Below, piece by piece: positions 1 through 8,570 of a DNA stretch of 64,000 nt; within the stretch, counting starts at the first letter, position 1; each line of letters opens with the position of its first letter. Source of the DNA: Thalassobaculum fulvum (lineage in GTDB: Bacteria > Pseudomonadota > Alphaproteobacteria > Thalassobaculales > Thalassobaculaceae); NCBI RefSeq assembly GCF_014652915.1, contig NZ_BMZS01000006.1:1-64000 (forward strand), written 5' to 3'. Below the pieces are notes generated by a model. It saw only the letters and a list, made by a program, of their open reading frames with translations, searched no databases and was not told where the DNA came from. Made by a program: the position numbers and the translations under genes.

Positions 1-2
1 GG

Positions 3-674
3 CCGGCGGCCACCGCGCCGACCCTGCGTCCGCCCGCCCCGGCGACCCGGACCGAGGCGCCGAGCCCGCCGCCGCCGCCCAGGAAGCCCGAGGCGATGGC
101 CGAGAAGCCGCCGGCCGCCGAGGCCGCCCCGCCGCCGCCGAAGCCGGCCACCCCGGCGGTGACCGCCGAAGCCAAACCGCCGGCACCGGTCGTCAAGGCG
201 CCCGCGCCGCCGAGCGCGCCGCCGCCGCCGGCCCTGCCGAGCGCCGCCGCCCCGGACCCGGCCAAGACCGTCCCGGCCGAGAAGGATACCCAGGTCGCCG
301 CGGCGACCGCCGGGCCGGTGCCGTCGGCATCGCCCCCGGCGCCGTCCGCCCAGGGAGCCGGAGGCGAGGTCGTGCGGGTGCCGTTCGAGCCGAACCAGTC
401 GGCGCTGCCGACGGCCTCGACCGCCGGCCTGGACGCGCTGATCGCCCGGCTGCGCAAGGACGACAGCCTGCGGGTGCAGTTGCTGGCCTACGCCGACGGC
501 GACGAGGACAATGCCAACAAGGCGCGGCGGCTGTCGCTGTCGCGGGCCCTGGCGGTCCGCGCCTACCTGATCGACAAACAGATCCAGAGCACCCGGATGG
601 ATGTCCGCGCCCTGGGCAATCGCACGAAGGAATCCCCCAAGGACCGCGTGGACGTCGTGCTGGTGAGCCGCTGA
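3..674 (+). CDS. OmpA/Pal-like C-terminal domain protein, 5' end outside window
   Basis: The frame is already open at base 3 with no stop, so the gene starts upstream and only the C-terminal part (about 223 residues) is seen. The first ~120 visible residues are a proline/alanine-rich low-complexity linker with runs of four or five prolines. The last ~100 residues look like a divergent OmpA/Pal peptidoglycan-binding fold: a strand around VPFEPNQSALP, then LRVQLLAYADGD where the family normally has GHTD, then a helix ending ALAVRAYLIDKQ. The gene lies 52 bp before a MotA/TolQ-type gene and probably belongs to the same envelope operon. A periplasmic cell-wall tethering role is inferred; the ATG at 96 is internal. 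Confidence 0.7.
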   Translation, partial: PAATAPTLRPPAPATRTEAPSPPPPPRKPEAMAEKPPAAEAAPPPPKPATPAVTAEAKPPAPVVKAPAPPSAPPPPALPSAAAPDPAKTVPAEKDTQVAAATAGPVPSASPPAPSAQGAGGEVVRVPFEPNQSALPTASTAGLDALIARLRKDDSLRVQLLAYADGDEDNANKARRLSLSRALAVRAYLIDKQIQSTRMDVRALGNRTKESPKDRVDVVLVSR

Positions 675-726
675 TCGGCGGCAGGCCGGTCGACGCGGGA
701 ACCGCCCAATCCCTGGAGCGAGGCCG

Positions 727-1866
727 GTGACCGATCCGCGCCGATACCTGATCCGAATGGTCGCATTCATGGTCGCCGTGGCGGTCGTGTGCGGCGTGCT
801 CGGCGGGCCCCTGACCGCGGCGTTCACGGCCAACCCGGCCTTGAACGGCGTCATCCTCGGCGTCCTGCTGATCGGGGTGATCTTCATCCTCCGCCAGGTC
901 TTCCGGCTGGTGCCGGAGGTCAACTGGATCGAGACCTACCGGACCCACTCCCCCGGCTCGTCGATCCAGGAGCCGCCGAGCCTGCTGGTCCCGGTCGCGA
1001 CCCTGCTGGGCGCCCGCCAGCAGGACAAGCGGCAGAGCCTGTCGGCCATGTCGCTGCGGTCGCTGCTGGACAGCATCTCGGTCCGGCTCGAGGAATCCCG
1101 CGACATCGCCCGCTACTTCGCCGGGCTGCTGATCTTCCTGGGGCTGCTCGGCACGTTCTGGGGGTTGCTGGGAACGGTCGGCGCGGTCGGCGGCGTGATC
1201 GGCGGGCTGAACATCGACGGCGGCGATCTCGCCCAGGTGTTCGCCGATCTCAAGGCCGGACTGCAGTCGCCGCTGTCCGGCATGGGCACCGCTTTCAGCT
1301 CGTCGCTGTTCGGCCTCGCCGGATCGTTGGTGCTCGGCTTCCTGGACCTCCAGCTCGGCCAGGCCCAGAACCGGTTCTACAACGAGCTGGAGGAATGGCT
1401 GGCGAGCCTGACCCGGCTGACCTCCGGCAGCTTCTCGTTCGAGGGCGAGCACTCGGCCACCGCCTTCCAGCAGGCGCTGATGGAGCAGACCGCGGAGTCG
1501 CTGGACAAGCTGCAACGCATCATGGCGCGCGGCGAGGAGGACCGGCGCAGCGCCAACAGCACCCTGCTGGCGCTGGTCGAACGGCTGGGCGCGCTCTCCG
1601 ACCGGCTCGACGGCGACCGCGACCTGCTGGAGCGGCTGGTGACCACCCAGGGCGAACTGCGGCCGGTGCTGTCCCGGCTCGCCGACATGACCGGCGGCAG
1701 CCGGGACGAGATCGTGCGGACCCATCTCCGCAACATCGAGGCCTACATGGCCCGGCTGCTGGAGGACGGGGCCTCCGGGCGGGCGCAGATGACCGAGGAG
1801 CTTCGGGGGGAAATCAGGCTGGTGGCCCGCACCATCGCGGCGCTGGCCGAAGAAGAGCACCGGTAG
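727..1866 (+). CDS. MotA/TolQ/ExbB-type membrane protein
   Basis: Predicted inner-membrane protein of 379 residues, starting at GTG. Hydrophobic segments lie near residues 11-32, 38-58, 130-160 (rich in glycine, GLLGTFWGLLGTVGAVGG) and 185-215 (GMGTAFSSSLFGLAGS). The last two match the paired helices of MotA/TolQ/ExbB proton-channel proteins. The C-terminal ~160 residues are charged and helical, probably cytoplasmic. It is followed 9 bp later by a single-span OmpA/MotB protein, the usual partner arrangement, so the two likely form a stator-like complex across the envelope. No flagellar gene is nearby, so a flagellar role is not supported; cell-wall or division-linked energisation is a possibility. 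Confidence 0.82.
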   Translation: MTDPRRYLIRMVAFMVAVAVVCGVLGGPLTAAFTANPALNGVILGVLLIGVIFILRQVFRLVPEVNWIETYRTHSPGSSIQEPPSLLVPVATLLGARQQDKRQSLSAMSLRSLLDSISVRLEESRDIARYFAGLLIFLGLLGTFWGLLGTVGAVGGVIGGLNIDGGDLAQVFADLKAGLQSPLSGMGTAFSSSLFGLAGSLVLGFLDLQLGQAQNRFYNELEEWLASLTRLTSGSFSFEGEHSATAFQQALMEQTAESLDKLQRIMARGEEDRRSANSTLLALVERLGALSDRLDGDRDLLERLVTTQGELRPVLSRLADMTGGSRDEIVRTHLRNIEAYMARLLEDGASGRAQMTEELRGEIRLVARTIAALAEEEHR

Positions 1867-1875
1867 GGCGGGACC

Positions 1876-3771
1876 ATGTCGACCCTGGCCCGGCGACGGC
1901 AACGCGACAGCAACATCTGGCCCGGCTTCGTCGACGCCCTGGCCACGTTGCTGATGGTCGTCATCTTCATCCTGATGATCTTCGTGGTGGCGCAGTTCTA
2001 CCTGACCCAGGTGCTGTCGGGTAAGGACGAGTCGCTGGCGCGCCTGACCCGGCAGGTCGCCGAGCTGAGCGAGCTGCTGTCCCTGGAACGGGAGACCAGC
2101 GCCGAGCTCAAGATCACCGTGGCCCAGCTGTCGGCCGAGCTGCAGAGCTCGATCGCGGCACGCGAGGAACTGAGCCAGCAGGTCGGCCAGCTGACCTCGG
2201 CGCGCGACGCGCTGGAGGGACGGCTGGCGGAACTGATGGCCAGCCGGGCGGTGCTGCAGCAGAAGCTCGACGAGAGCGAGCAGGCCCGCAAGGGAGTCGA
2301 CGCGCGGCTGCTCGAGGTGCTGAACGAGCGCGACGCGCTGCTGGGCAAGCTGCGGTCGGTCGAGGAGGATGCCGGCGTGTCCGAGGCCGAGCGGGCGCAG
2401 ACCGCCGCCGAGCTCGAACAGGCGATCAAGGTCATCGAGGCGAACCGCAGGACCATCGAGCTCCAGCTCCAGGACCTCGAGCGGCTGCGTCGCGACATCG
2501 CCGCGCTCAGGGAGGTCCGGCAGAACCTCGAAGACGACATCGGCGGCCTGGTCCAGGTCCGCAACAAGCTGCAGGAACAGTTCGACGCCAGCGAACAGGC
2601 CCGCCAGGAGGCCGAGAACAAGGTGATCCTTCTGGTCGGCGAGATCGACGAGGCCGAGGCCCGGATTCGCTCGCTGGACGAGACCAACGCCCAGAGCAAG
2701 GCCCGGATCGCCGAGCTGCTGGAGAAGCTGACGCAGTCCGACAAGCATGTGGTGACCCTGCAGGACCAGCTGCAGCAGCAGCGGGCGACCTCGCAGCAGT
2801 TGCAGACCGACCTGGACACCGAACAGGCGACCTCGCAGCGGCTGCAGTCCGAGTTGGACCGCCAGCAGGCGACCTCACAGGCCCTGCAGGCCGAGCTCGA
2901 CGAGAGCCGCCGGACGGCCGACCGGCTCCGCGCCGACCTTGCGGCCGAGCGCAGCAGCGCCGAGACCCAGCGCGACCAGATCGGCGAGCTTCGCGACACC
3001 ACGAAGAAGCTGGAGGCGCGGCTGGCCGACCAGCGGGAGCGCACGCAGCTCGCGCAGACCGAACTGGAGCAGCGCGACATCCGCCTGGAGGAGCTGTTCA
3101 GCGAGCACCAGCGCACCCAGAAGGCGTTGTCGGAGGAGCAGAAGATCTCGACCGAGGCGCAGGAGCAGGTCGCGATCCTGAACGCCCAGATCGCCGCCCT
3201 GCGCCAGCAGCTGGCGCGCATCGAGGCCGTGCTGGAGGCCACCGAGGCCCGGAACCGCGAACAGAAGGTACAGATCCTCGATCTCGGCAAGCGGCTCAAC
3301 GCGGCGCTCGCGACCAAGGTCCAGGAACTGGCGAGGTTCCGCAGCGAATTCTTCGGGAGGCTGCGCGAGGTGCTGTCCGACCGCGAGGACGTCAAGATCG
3401 TCGGCGACCGCTTCGTCTTCCAGTCCGAGGTCCTGTTCACCTCCGGCTCGGCCCAGATCGGCGACCCCGGCAAGGAGAAGCTGGCCCGGTTCGCGTCGAC
3501 CCTGCGCGAGATCGCGCCCCGGATCCCCCGGGAGATCAACTGGGTCCTGCAGGTCGAGGGCCACACCGACACGGTTCCGATCCACAACGAGCAGTTCCGC
3601 AGCAACTGGGAGCTGTCCGCCGCCCGCGCGATCTCGGTCGTGAAGTACCTGGTCGAACAGGGCATTCCCGCCGAGCGCCTGTCGGCGACCGGCTACGGCG
3701 AACACCAGCCGATCGACCCCGGCGATCTGGAGCGCAACCGGCGCATCGAGATGAAGCTGACGCAGCGCTGA
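1876..3771 (+). CDS. MotB/OmpA-type peptidoglycan-binding protein with long coiled coil
   Basis: 631-residue partner of the preceding channel-like protein. One membrane segment lies near residues 14-46 ([20 protein letters not shown]), as in MotB/TolR. It is followed by about 430 residues of almost continuous coiled coil, then an OmpA/MotB domain from about 490 to the end with [19 protein letters not shown] and the terminal NRRIEMKL, all diagnostic of peptidoglycan binding. Residues ~295-355 contain 14-residue repeats of the type QQATSQxLQxELD. The coil is far longer than the short linker of flagellar MotB, implying a periplasmic spacer of considerable length. It probably anchors the complex to the wall. 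Confidence 0.85.
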   Translation: MSTLARRRQRDSNIWPGFVDALATLLMVVIFILMIFVVAQFYLTQVLSGKDESLARLTRQVAELSELLSLERETSAELKITVAQLSAELQSSIAAREELSQQVGQLTSARDALEGRLAELMASRAVLQQKLDESEQARKGVDARLLEVLNERDALLGKLRSVEEDAGVSEAERAQTAAELEQAIKVIEANRRTIELQLQDLERLRRDIAALREVRQNLEDDIGGLVQVRNKLQEQFDASEQARQEAENKVILLVGEIDEAEARIRSLDETNAQSKARIAELLEKLTQSDKHVVTLQDQLQQQRATSQQLQTDLDTEQATSQRLQSELDRQQATSQALQAELDESRRTADRLRADLAAERSSAETQRDQIGELRDTTKKLEARLADQRERTQLAQTELEQRDIRLEELFSEHQRTQKALSEEQKISTEAQEQVAILNAQIAALRQQLARIEAVLEATEARNREQKVQILDLGKRLNAALATKVQELARFRSEFFGRLREVLSDREDVKIVGDRFVFQSEVLFTSGSAQIGDPGKEKLARFASTLREIAPRIPREINWVLQVEGHTDTVPIHNEQFRSNWELSAARAISVVKYLVEQGIPAERLSATGYGEHQPIDPGDLERNRRIEMKLTQR

Positions 3772-3896
3772 CCGGGCTCCGGACGACGGTGGCGTTCCGG
3801 GGTTGCGCACCGCGGCGGGTTCGGGTATCTACCCGCCTTCCGAACGATCATGGATCCGTCGGGCGCGCACCGGCGCGACGGCGGAGGAGAGACGCG

Positions 3897-4115
3897 ATGA
3901 AGGCCGACATCCATCCCGACTATCACGAGATCAAGGTCGTCATGACCGACGGGACCGAGTACACGACCCGCTCGACCTATGGCGAGCAGGGCGCGGTCAT
4001 CCGCCTGGAGATCGACCCGAAGTCGCATCCGGCGTGGACCGGCCAGCACCGCATCGTCGACAGCGGCGGCCAGATCTCGCGCTTCAACAAGCGCTTCGGC
4101 GGTCTGAAGCTCTGA
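3897..4115 (+). CDS. rpmE: 50S ribosomal protein L31
   Basis: 72-residue L31 of the large ribosomal subunit, beginning [19 protein letters not shown]. The ATG at 3897 is chosen because it begins the conserved protein and follows a GCGGAGGAGAG ribosome-binding site; a longer frame upstream is not conserved sequence. The conserved [10 protein letters not shown] and RFNKRFG segments are present. It has no cysteine, so this is the zinc-independent (C-minus) form common in alphaproteobacteria. It is monocistronic and followed by a strong hairpin terminator. Confidence 0.95.
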   Translation: MKADIHPDYHEIKVVMTDGTEYTTRSTYGEQGAVIRLEIDPKSHPAWTGQHRIVDSGGQISRFNKRFGGLKL

Positions 4116-4139
4116 TCGCCCCGGCGGTCGGGACTGCGG

Positions 4140-4163
4140 CGGCGGCCCTCGGGCCGCCGTTTT
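4140..4163 (+). terminator. Intrinsic terminator after rpmE
   Basis: A nine-base-pair stem (CGGCGGCCC / GGGCCGCCG) with a two-base loop is followed at once by TTTT. It sits between convergent rpmE and the RcdA-like gene and ends rpmE transcription. Confidence 0.85.
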
Positions 4164-4188
4164 CGTTTGCGCCGGACGGGCGCCCGGC

Positions 4189-4659
4189 TCAGGCGCCCGC
4201 CGCCACCGAGGACATGCGCGCATCCAGCCGGGCCAGCCGCACGTAGAGCGCCCTGCTGGCGCCGAGCAGGTGCCGCAGGCGCCTCGGCAGCCTCGGATTG
4301 CCCTCGCCTCCCATCGCAAGGCAGACCGACCCGCCGCTCAGACGGTTCTCCGGGTCGTAGGCGGCGTCGGGCGACAGTTCGCCGGCCTGGATCGCCTTGT
4401 GGACCATGACCCAGGCCAGGCAATGGGTGAGCCGCGACGTGACCCGCAGGGCCTCGCAACTGGCCTCCAGCCGGACGACCGACACCGGAAACCGCGGCGC
4501 CGCGCGGTGGTCGTTGGCATGGACGTTCCCGCCGCTCAGGGCCTGCGGCGAGGCGGCCAGGTCACGGGCCTCCTGGAGGAGATCCAGGACCTCACGGTAG
4601 GTACCGTCGAAGGGCGCGACCCGGGTAGCGGAACCCATATGGTTAATTTGTTCCGTCAT
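4189..4659 (-). CDS. rcdA: RcdA-like cell-cycle adaptor (DUF1465)
   Basis: About 156-residue DUF1465 protein, the family that includes RcdA. In Caulobacter, RcdA acts as an adaptor in ClpXP-dependent degradation of CtrA and other cell-cycle substrates. Recognisable parts are YREVLDLLQEARDLA, the central helix ALRVTSRLTHCLAWVMVHKAIQ, GELSPDAA and the C-terminal SRALYVRLARLDARM. Start is uncertain: ATG codons at 4683, 4659 and 4638 are all in frame. 4659 gives the usual length; 4683 has a GAGGGG upstream. It diverges from hsp20 with about 200 bp between them. Confidence 0.75.
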   Translation of the reverse strand: MTEQINHMGSATRVAPFDGTYREVLDLLQEARDLAASPQALSGGNVHANDHRAAPRFPVSVVRLEASCEALRVTSRLTHCLAWVMVHKAIQAGELSPDAAYDPENRLSGGSVCLAMGGEGNPRLPRRLRHLLGASRALYVRLARLDARMSSVAAGA

Positions 4660-4722
4660 CAAAACGAGTATGGAGCGCCCCATCCGCTCTGCCAACCCCT
4701 CGCCGCCGAGGGATCTCACCCT

Positions 4723-4751
4723 CTTGACTCGGGGACCGGCGCTTCCCACCT
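4723..4751 (+). promoter_or_regulatory. Candidate sigma-32 heat-shock promoter of hsp20
   Basis: CTTGAC at 4723-4728 and CCCACCT at 4745-4751, separated by 16 bases, resemble the sigma-32 consensus (CTTGAA ... CCCCAT). It would yield a leader of about 100 nt for the Hsp20 gene. Prediction by eye; the spacing is a little long. Confidence 0.45.
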
Positions 4752-4759
4752 CGAAAGGC

Positions 4760-4861
4760 GTCGGGGCGCCGGACTTTCGGGCTCCGGCGGTAACCGGTCC
4801 GGCCGAGCATCGGCGGGCCTGAGAGACAGAGACTCCATATCGCTTCTGAGGAGGATGTGGC
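4760..4861 (+). promoter_or_regulatory. ROSE-type RNA thermometer leader of hsp20
   Basis: The roughly 100-nt leader can fold into successive hairpins: GCCGGA/TCCGGC (4768-4788), GCCGA/TCGGC (4802-4814), and a last weak hairpin that buries the ribosome-binding site. In the last one TCGCT (4840-4844) faces GGAGGAT (4850-4856) six bases before the ATG. A UYGCU motif opposite GGAGGAU, with an imperfect G-G and Y-A core, is the hallmark of ROSE elements described upstream of rhizobial small heat-shock genes. Heat melting would expose the Shine-Dalgarno sequence. Seen: motif and pairing. Inferred: function. Confidence 0.7.
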
Positions 4862-5332
4862 ATGCGTACCGTCGATTTCACCCCCGTTTTCCGTTCCACC
4901 GTCGGCTTCGACCGGATGGCCCGCCTGCTGGACCACGCGATGCGTGCGACCGAGGCCGCCAACGCGCCGACCTTCCCGCCCTACAACATCGAGAAGCTCG
5001 GCGAGGACGACTACCGCATCACCATGGCGGTCGCCGGCTTCGGTGAGGGCGACCTCGACATCACCGCCGAGAACGGCCAGCTGGTGATCTCCGGGCGGAT
5101 CGAGAAGTCCGACGAGGAGCAGCGCAACTACCTGCATCGCGGCATCGCGACCCGGAACTTCGAGCGCCGCTTCGACCTCGCCGATCACATCCGCGTCAAG
5201 GGCGCGTCGCTCGAGAACGGCCTGCTGCACGTCTCGCTGGTCCGCGAGGTTCCCGAGGCCATGAAGCCGCGCAAGATCGCGATCACCGGCGCCACGGCGA
5301 CCAAGGCGATCGAGGACAAGCACGCCGCCTGA
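4862..5332 (+). CDS. Small heat-shock protein, Hsp20/IbpA family
   Basis: 156-residue alpha-crystallin-domain chaperone that holds unfolding proteins in the cytoplasm for refolding by DnaK/ClpB. The N-terminal RTVDFTPVFRSTVGFDRM matches the IbpA group. The core runs from PPYNIEKLGEDDYRI through the AVAGF segment to the conserved strand IRVKGASLENGLLHVSL, with the C-terminal PRKIAI tail providing the I-x-I-type motif used for oligomerisation. GAGGAGGAT sets the start at 4862. Heat control at two levels (sigma-32 and ROSE leader) is predicted. Confidence 0.93.
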   Translation: MRTVDFTPVFRSTVGFDRMARLLDHAMRATEAANAPTFPPYNIEKLGEDDYRITMAVAGFGEGDLDITAENGQLVISGRIEKSDEEQRNYLHRGIATRNFERRFDLADHIRVKGASLENGLLHVSLVREVPEAMKPRKIAITGATATKAIEDKHAA

Positions 5333-5357
5333 CGCCGGCGGAACTCCGAACGAAACC

Positions 5358-5391
5358 GGGCCGGTCCCAGGGGGGCCGGCCCTTCGCTTTT
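5358..5391 (+). terminator. Terminator after hsp20
   Basis: GGGCCGG (5358-5364) pairs with CCGGCCC (5376-5382), followed by TTCGCTTTT. It lies 25 bp after the hsp20 stop. Confidence 0.7.
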
Positions 5392-5407
5392 CCGGGAGAT
5401 ACCGTCG

Positions 5408-5521
5408 GTGGGTCCCGGCTCTTGCCCCGGATCAAGTCCGGGGTCCGGCCGGGATGAGGGCTTTTCGAAGCCCCCTTACTTCCTCATCCCGGACGCCGCG
5501 CAAGCGGCGAGCCGGGATCCA
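5408..5521. repeat. Nested inverted-repeat intergenic element, copy A
   Basis: GTGGGTCCCGGCT at the left end is mirrored by AGCCGGGATCC at the right. Internal hairpins include CCCCGGA/TCCGGGG and GGGCTT-TTCG-AAGCCC, and GGGATGAGG is mirrored by CCTCATCCC. It fills the gap between convergent hsp20 and the thioesterase gene. Four more members of the family occur in the window. Confidence 0.75.
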
Positions 5522-5530
5522 AGACCGCCG

Positions 5531-5977
5531 CTACCCGACCCGGATCGCCTCCATCGCCGCCCGCGCCCGCTCGGGGATCGGCACCGGCCGGTTGCTGGCC
5601 CGGTCGACATAGACGTGCACGAACCGGCCGAACGCGCACACCGCCTCCTCGCCCTGCCGGAATATGCCGACCTCGTAGGTCACCGAGGACGTGCCGATGC
5701 GCGCCACCCGGATGCCGGCCTCGACCACGTCCGGGAACGCCAGCGAGCGACGGTAGGAGCAACCGGTCTCGACCACCAGCCCGACCACCTCGCCATCCCG
5801 GAAGTCGAGGCCGCCGGCCTCGACCATGTACTGGTTCACCGCGGTGTCGAAGAACGAGTAGTACTGGACGTTGTTGACGTGACCGTACACGTCGTTGTCC
5901 ATCCAGCGGGTGGTGATGGTCCGGAACAGCGGATAGTCGGCGCGCGTCGGGTCCGGCGCCCGCTCCGCCGCGCTCAT
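5531..5977 (-). CDS. Acyl-CoA thioesterase, 4-hydroxybenzoyl-CoA thioesterase family
   Basis: 148-residue hot-dog-fold protein. The motif [20 protein letters not shown] carries the catalytic Asp region (D-x-x-GHVNN) of the 4HBT/YbgC family, which hydrolyses acyl-CoA thioesters. The ATG at 5977 overlaps the stop of the upstream hydrolase (ATGA), so the two are translationally coupled. It is the last gene of the metY-hydrolase-thioesterase operon. The specific acyl substrate cannot be told from sequence. Confidence 0.88.
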   Translation of the reverse strand: MSAAERAPDPTRADYPLFRTITTRWMDNDVYGHVNNVQYYSFFDTAVNQYMVEAGGLDFRDGEVVGLVVETGCSYRRSLAFPDVVEAGIRVARIGTSSVTYEVGIFRQGEEAVCAFGRFVHVYVDRASNRPVPIPERARAAMEAIRVG

Positions 5978-6777
5978 CGGGCCGCCTCCGCCAGGAAGTC
6001 CCGCATCGCGTCGAGGGTCTCGTCCGGCCGCTCGATCGACATCATGTGGCCGGTCTTCGGCAGCACCACCACCCGCGGGTCCGGCAGCGCCTCGGCCAGC
6101 GGCCTGACCTGGCGGGGCGGGGTCATGCGGTCGTCGTCGCCGGCCAGGATCAGCGCCGGGCAGCGCACCCGCGCCGCCGCGTCGAGCGCGCCGGCATAGG
6201 CGTTCGCTGCCCGCAGGTCGTTGCCGAGCGGGCCGGCGAGGCCGCGCTCCAGCACCCGCAGCCCGGCCCCCGACACCCAGCTTCCGGGCGCCCGGTTGCC
6301 GCCGATCTGCATCGGCCGGCCGAAGCCCCAGCCGACCATCTGCTCGACCGCCCGGTGATCCCCGGCATCGGCCGCCGCCTGCAGGTCCGGATGCACCCCC
6401 ATGGCCGGCACCACGCCGAGCAGCAGCAGGGCCAGCGCATCGCCGCCGGCACCGGCCGCCGCCTCCAGGGCCGCCAGCGCACCGAGCGAGTGGCCGGCGA
6501 ACGCGGCCCGCCGACCGCCGACCGCCGCCAGGGCCGCGCGCGCCCATTCGCCCATCGCCTCGACGCTCGCCAGGGGCGGCCCCTCGCTGCCGCCGTGCCC
6601 CGGCAGGTCGAGCGCCAGCACCGACCAGCCGTGATGCGCGAAGTAGCGGGTCTGCATGGTCCAGACCGTGTGGTCCATGCCGGCACCGTGCAGGCAGACC
6701 AGGGCCGGCTTCGCCGGATCGAACGGGCGCCCGCCGGTGGCGGCGAAGGCGCCCTTGCCGTCGACCTGAAACTTCAT
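5974..6777 (-). CDS. Alpha/beta-fold hydrolase
   Basis: 267 residues. The oxyanion strand [10 protein letters not shown] is near residue 25. The nucleophile elbow is GHSLGA (about residue 95). An acid in [12 protein letters not shown] and a late His in [13 protein letters not shown] complete a normal Ser-Asp-His triad. Substrate unknown; an esterase or C-C hydrolase are both possible. It begins 3 bp after the metY stop and overlaps the following thioesterase by 4 bp, so the three are one operon. Confidence 0.88.
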   Translation of the reverse strand: MKFQVDGKGAFAATGGRPFDPAKPALVCLHGAGMDHTVWTMQTRYFAHHGWSVLALDLPGHGGSEGPPLASVEAMGEWARAALAAVGGRRAAFAGHSLGALAALEAAAGAGGDALALLLLGVVPAMGVHPDLQAAADAGDHRAVEQMVGWGFGRPMQIGGNRAPGSWVSGAGLRVLERGLAGPLGNDLRAANAYAGALDAAARVRCPALILAGDDDRMTPPRQVRPLAEALPDPRVVVLPKTGHMMSIERPDETLDAMRDFLAEAAR

Positions 6778-6780
6778 CGC

Positions 6781-8091
6781 TCAGGCCGCCTTGGCGGCGC
6801 GGGCGGCCGCCCGCAGCGCCTGCTTCAGGTCGTCGATCAGGTCCCTGGGGTCCTCCAGGCCGACCGATAGCCGCACCAGGTCCTCCGACAGTCCCGCCGC
6901 CTTCATGGTCTCCGCGTCCATCTGCTGGTGCGTGGTGCTGGCCGGGTGGATGACCAGCGACTTGGCGTCGCCGACATTGGCGAGGTGCGACCAGAGCTGC
7001 AGCCGCTCGATGAAGGTCCGGCCGGCCTCGCGCCCGCCCTTGATCCCGAACGCCACCATCGAGCCGGTGCCGTTCGGCAGCAGCTTGGCCGCCAGCGCCT
7101 TGTCCGGGTGGCTGTCGAGCTCCGGGTAGGCGACCCAGGCCACCTCGTCAGCCGCCTGCAGGAACGCCACCACCGCCCGGGCATTGGCGACGTGGCGGTC
7201 CATCCGCAACGGCAGGGTCTCGATCCCCTGCAGGATGTGGAACGCGTTGGCCGGACTGATGCAGGCCCCGAAGTCGCGCAGCCCCTCGGCCCGCGCCCGC
7301 ATCAGGAAGGCCTGCGGCCCGAACTCCTCGGCGAAGTCGAGGCCGTGATAGCCGGCATAGGGCTCGGTCAGGGTCGGGAACTTGCCCGACGCCTCCCAGT
7401 CGAAGGTGCCGCCGTCGACCAGCACGCCGCCGATCGCGACACCATGGCCGCCCAGCCACTTGGTGGCGGAGTGCAGCACCAGGTCCGCGCCGTGGTCGAT
7501 CGGCCGGCACAGATGCGGGGTCGCGAAGGTGCTGTCAACCAGCAGCGGCACCCCGGCCTCGTGGGCGATCGCCGCCAGGGCCGGGATGTCCATGACCTCC
7601 AGGCCCGGGTTGCCGATGGTCTCGCCGAACACCAGCCGGGTCTCCGGCCGGATCGCCTTGCGGAAGCCGTCGTGGTCGCGCGGGTGGACCTTGGTGGTCT
7701 CGATCCCGAAGCGCGGCAGGGTATGGCTGAACAGGTTGTGGCTGCCGCCGTACAGCGCCGACGAGGCGACGATGTGGCCGCCCTGCCCCATCAGCGTGGC
7801 GACCGCCAGGAACAGTGCGGCGTGGCCGCTGGCGGTCGCGATCGCGCCGACCCCGCCCTCGAGCGCCGCGACGCGTTCCTCGAGCACGGCGACCGTCGGG
7901 TTGGAGATCCGCGAGTAGATGTGGCCGGCGCGCTCCAGGTTGAACAGCGACGCCGCGTGGTCGACGTCGCGGAACACGTAGGAGGTGGTCTGGTAGATCG
8001 GCACCGCCCGGGCGCCGGTGGCGGGGTCCGGCTGCTGGCCGGCGTGCAGGCTCAGGGTGTCGAAGCCGAAGACGTTGCCGTCCGTGCCCAT
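6781..8091 (-). CDS. metY: O-acetylhomoserine sulfhydrylase (aminocarboxypropyltransferase)
   Basis: 436-residue PLP enzyme of the Cys/Met metabolism family, the length typical of MetY. It converts O-acetylhomoserine and sulfide to homocysteine. Visible landmarks: FDTLSLHAGQQPDPATGARA at the N-terminus, YSRISNPT, SALYGGSHNLF, VDSTFATPHLCRP, and the PLP lysine in LHSATKWLGGHG. The start at 8091 is preceded by CGAGGAGC. The long, foldable leader upstream is described separately. It heads an operon with a hydrolase and a thioesterase. Confidence 0.92.
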   Translation of the reverse strand: MGTDGNVFGFDTLSLHAGQQPDPATGARAVPIYQTTSYVFRDVDHAASLFNLERAGHIYSRISNPTVAVLEERVAALEGGVGAIATASGHAALFLAVATLMGQGGHIVASSALYGGSHNLFSHTLPRFGIETTKVHPRDHDGFRKAIRPETRLVFGETIGNPGLEVMDIPALAAIAHEAGVPLLVDSTFATPHLCRPIDHGADLVLHSATKWLGGHGVAIGGVLVDGGTFDWEASGKFPTLTEPYAGYHGLDFAEEFGPQAFLMRARAEGLRDFGACISPANAFHILQGIETLPLRMDRHVANARAVVAFLQAADEVAWVAYPELDSHPDKALAAKLLPNGTGSMVAFGIKGGREAGRTFIERLQLWSHLANVGDAKSLVIHPASTTHQQMDAETMKAAGLSEDLVRLSVGLEDPRDLIDDLKQALRAAARAAKAA

Positions 8092-8184
8092 GGTCGATGC
8101 TCCTCGGGGCGTCGCGATCGCCGCAGTCTAGCGGAGCCGTCGGCGCCGCGTCCCGCCCCTCGGAGGAGCCGCGCGGATCGCCGA

Positions 8185-8291
8185 CACGGTTACGGGGCCG
8201 CGTGGTCCGCGGCCCCGTCCGGGCTTTCGCCGTGAGCTCCCTGCTCAACTTGCTTGGGGAGGACGCTAGCGAGCGCCCTGGCGACGGTCAA
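8185..8291 (-). promoter_or_regulatory. metY promoter and structured 5' leader
   Basis: Read on the minus strand, TTGACC (8291-8286) and TAGCGT (8268-8263) are 17 bases apart, a plausible sigma-70 promoter about 170 bp before the metY start. The RNA just downstream can form GAGC/GCTC, then an outer CACGG/CCGTG stem (8234-8230 with 8189-8185) enclosing a nine-base-pair hairpin (GGGGCCGCG/CGCGGCCCC, 8194-8216). Alphaproteobacterial methionine genes often carry SAM riboswitches, but I could not match any SAM or SAH class. Apart from this, the 296-bp gap 8092-8387 shows nothing else. Confidence 0.45.
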
Positions 8292-8387
8292 GCGGTGACA
8301 TCGCGTCGCATCCCGGCGCGCGGAATACTCCGTGCGCTCCCGCGTTGTCCAGCCCGAAGCGCCGAGACCCACGGTTGCCCGATACCG

Positions 8388-8570
8388 TCAGCGCTTGAAC
8401 AGCGAGTCGGCGGCCGAGGCGATCCCCTTCTTGCGGGCGATCTCGGCGCGAGCCCGGGCGATCTCCGCCTCCATCGCGGCGATGTAAGCTTCCAGATCCT
8501 CGAAGCTCCAGTTCGAGAGGTCCTTGGGCTTCTTCGACTGGTTGCGCGGTTCCAGATCCTCGAGGTCCAT
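8388..8570 (-). CDS. DUF1192 family small protein
   Basis: 60-residue protein starting MDLEDLEPRNQSKKPKDL, with the conserved WSFEDLEAYIAAMEAEIARARAEI helix. The size and pattern are those of DUF1192, a small alphaproteobacterial family of unknown function. The ATG at 8570 follows GGGAGAA at good spacing. It diverges from trcR with a 256-bp gap. Confidence 0.85.
   Translation of the reverse strand: MDLEDLEPRNQSKKPKDLSNWSFEDLEAYIAAMEAEIARARAEIARKKGIASAADSLFKR

Noticed and set aside
193-2748. Very long antisense open frame (about 850 codons) opposite the envelope operon
   Set aside because: High GC content keeps stop codons rare; the composition is low-complexity and the opposite strand encodes clear membrane and OmpA domains.
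8092-8291. SAM-II or SAH riboswitch before metY
   Set aside because: Expected from the gene and the lineage, but none of the conserved core segments could be found; kept only as an unclassified structured leader.
8190-8372. 60-codon minus-strand frame upstream of metY
   Set aside because: It runs through the predicted metY promoter and leader hairpin, lacks a good ribosome-binding site and shows no family resemblance.
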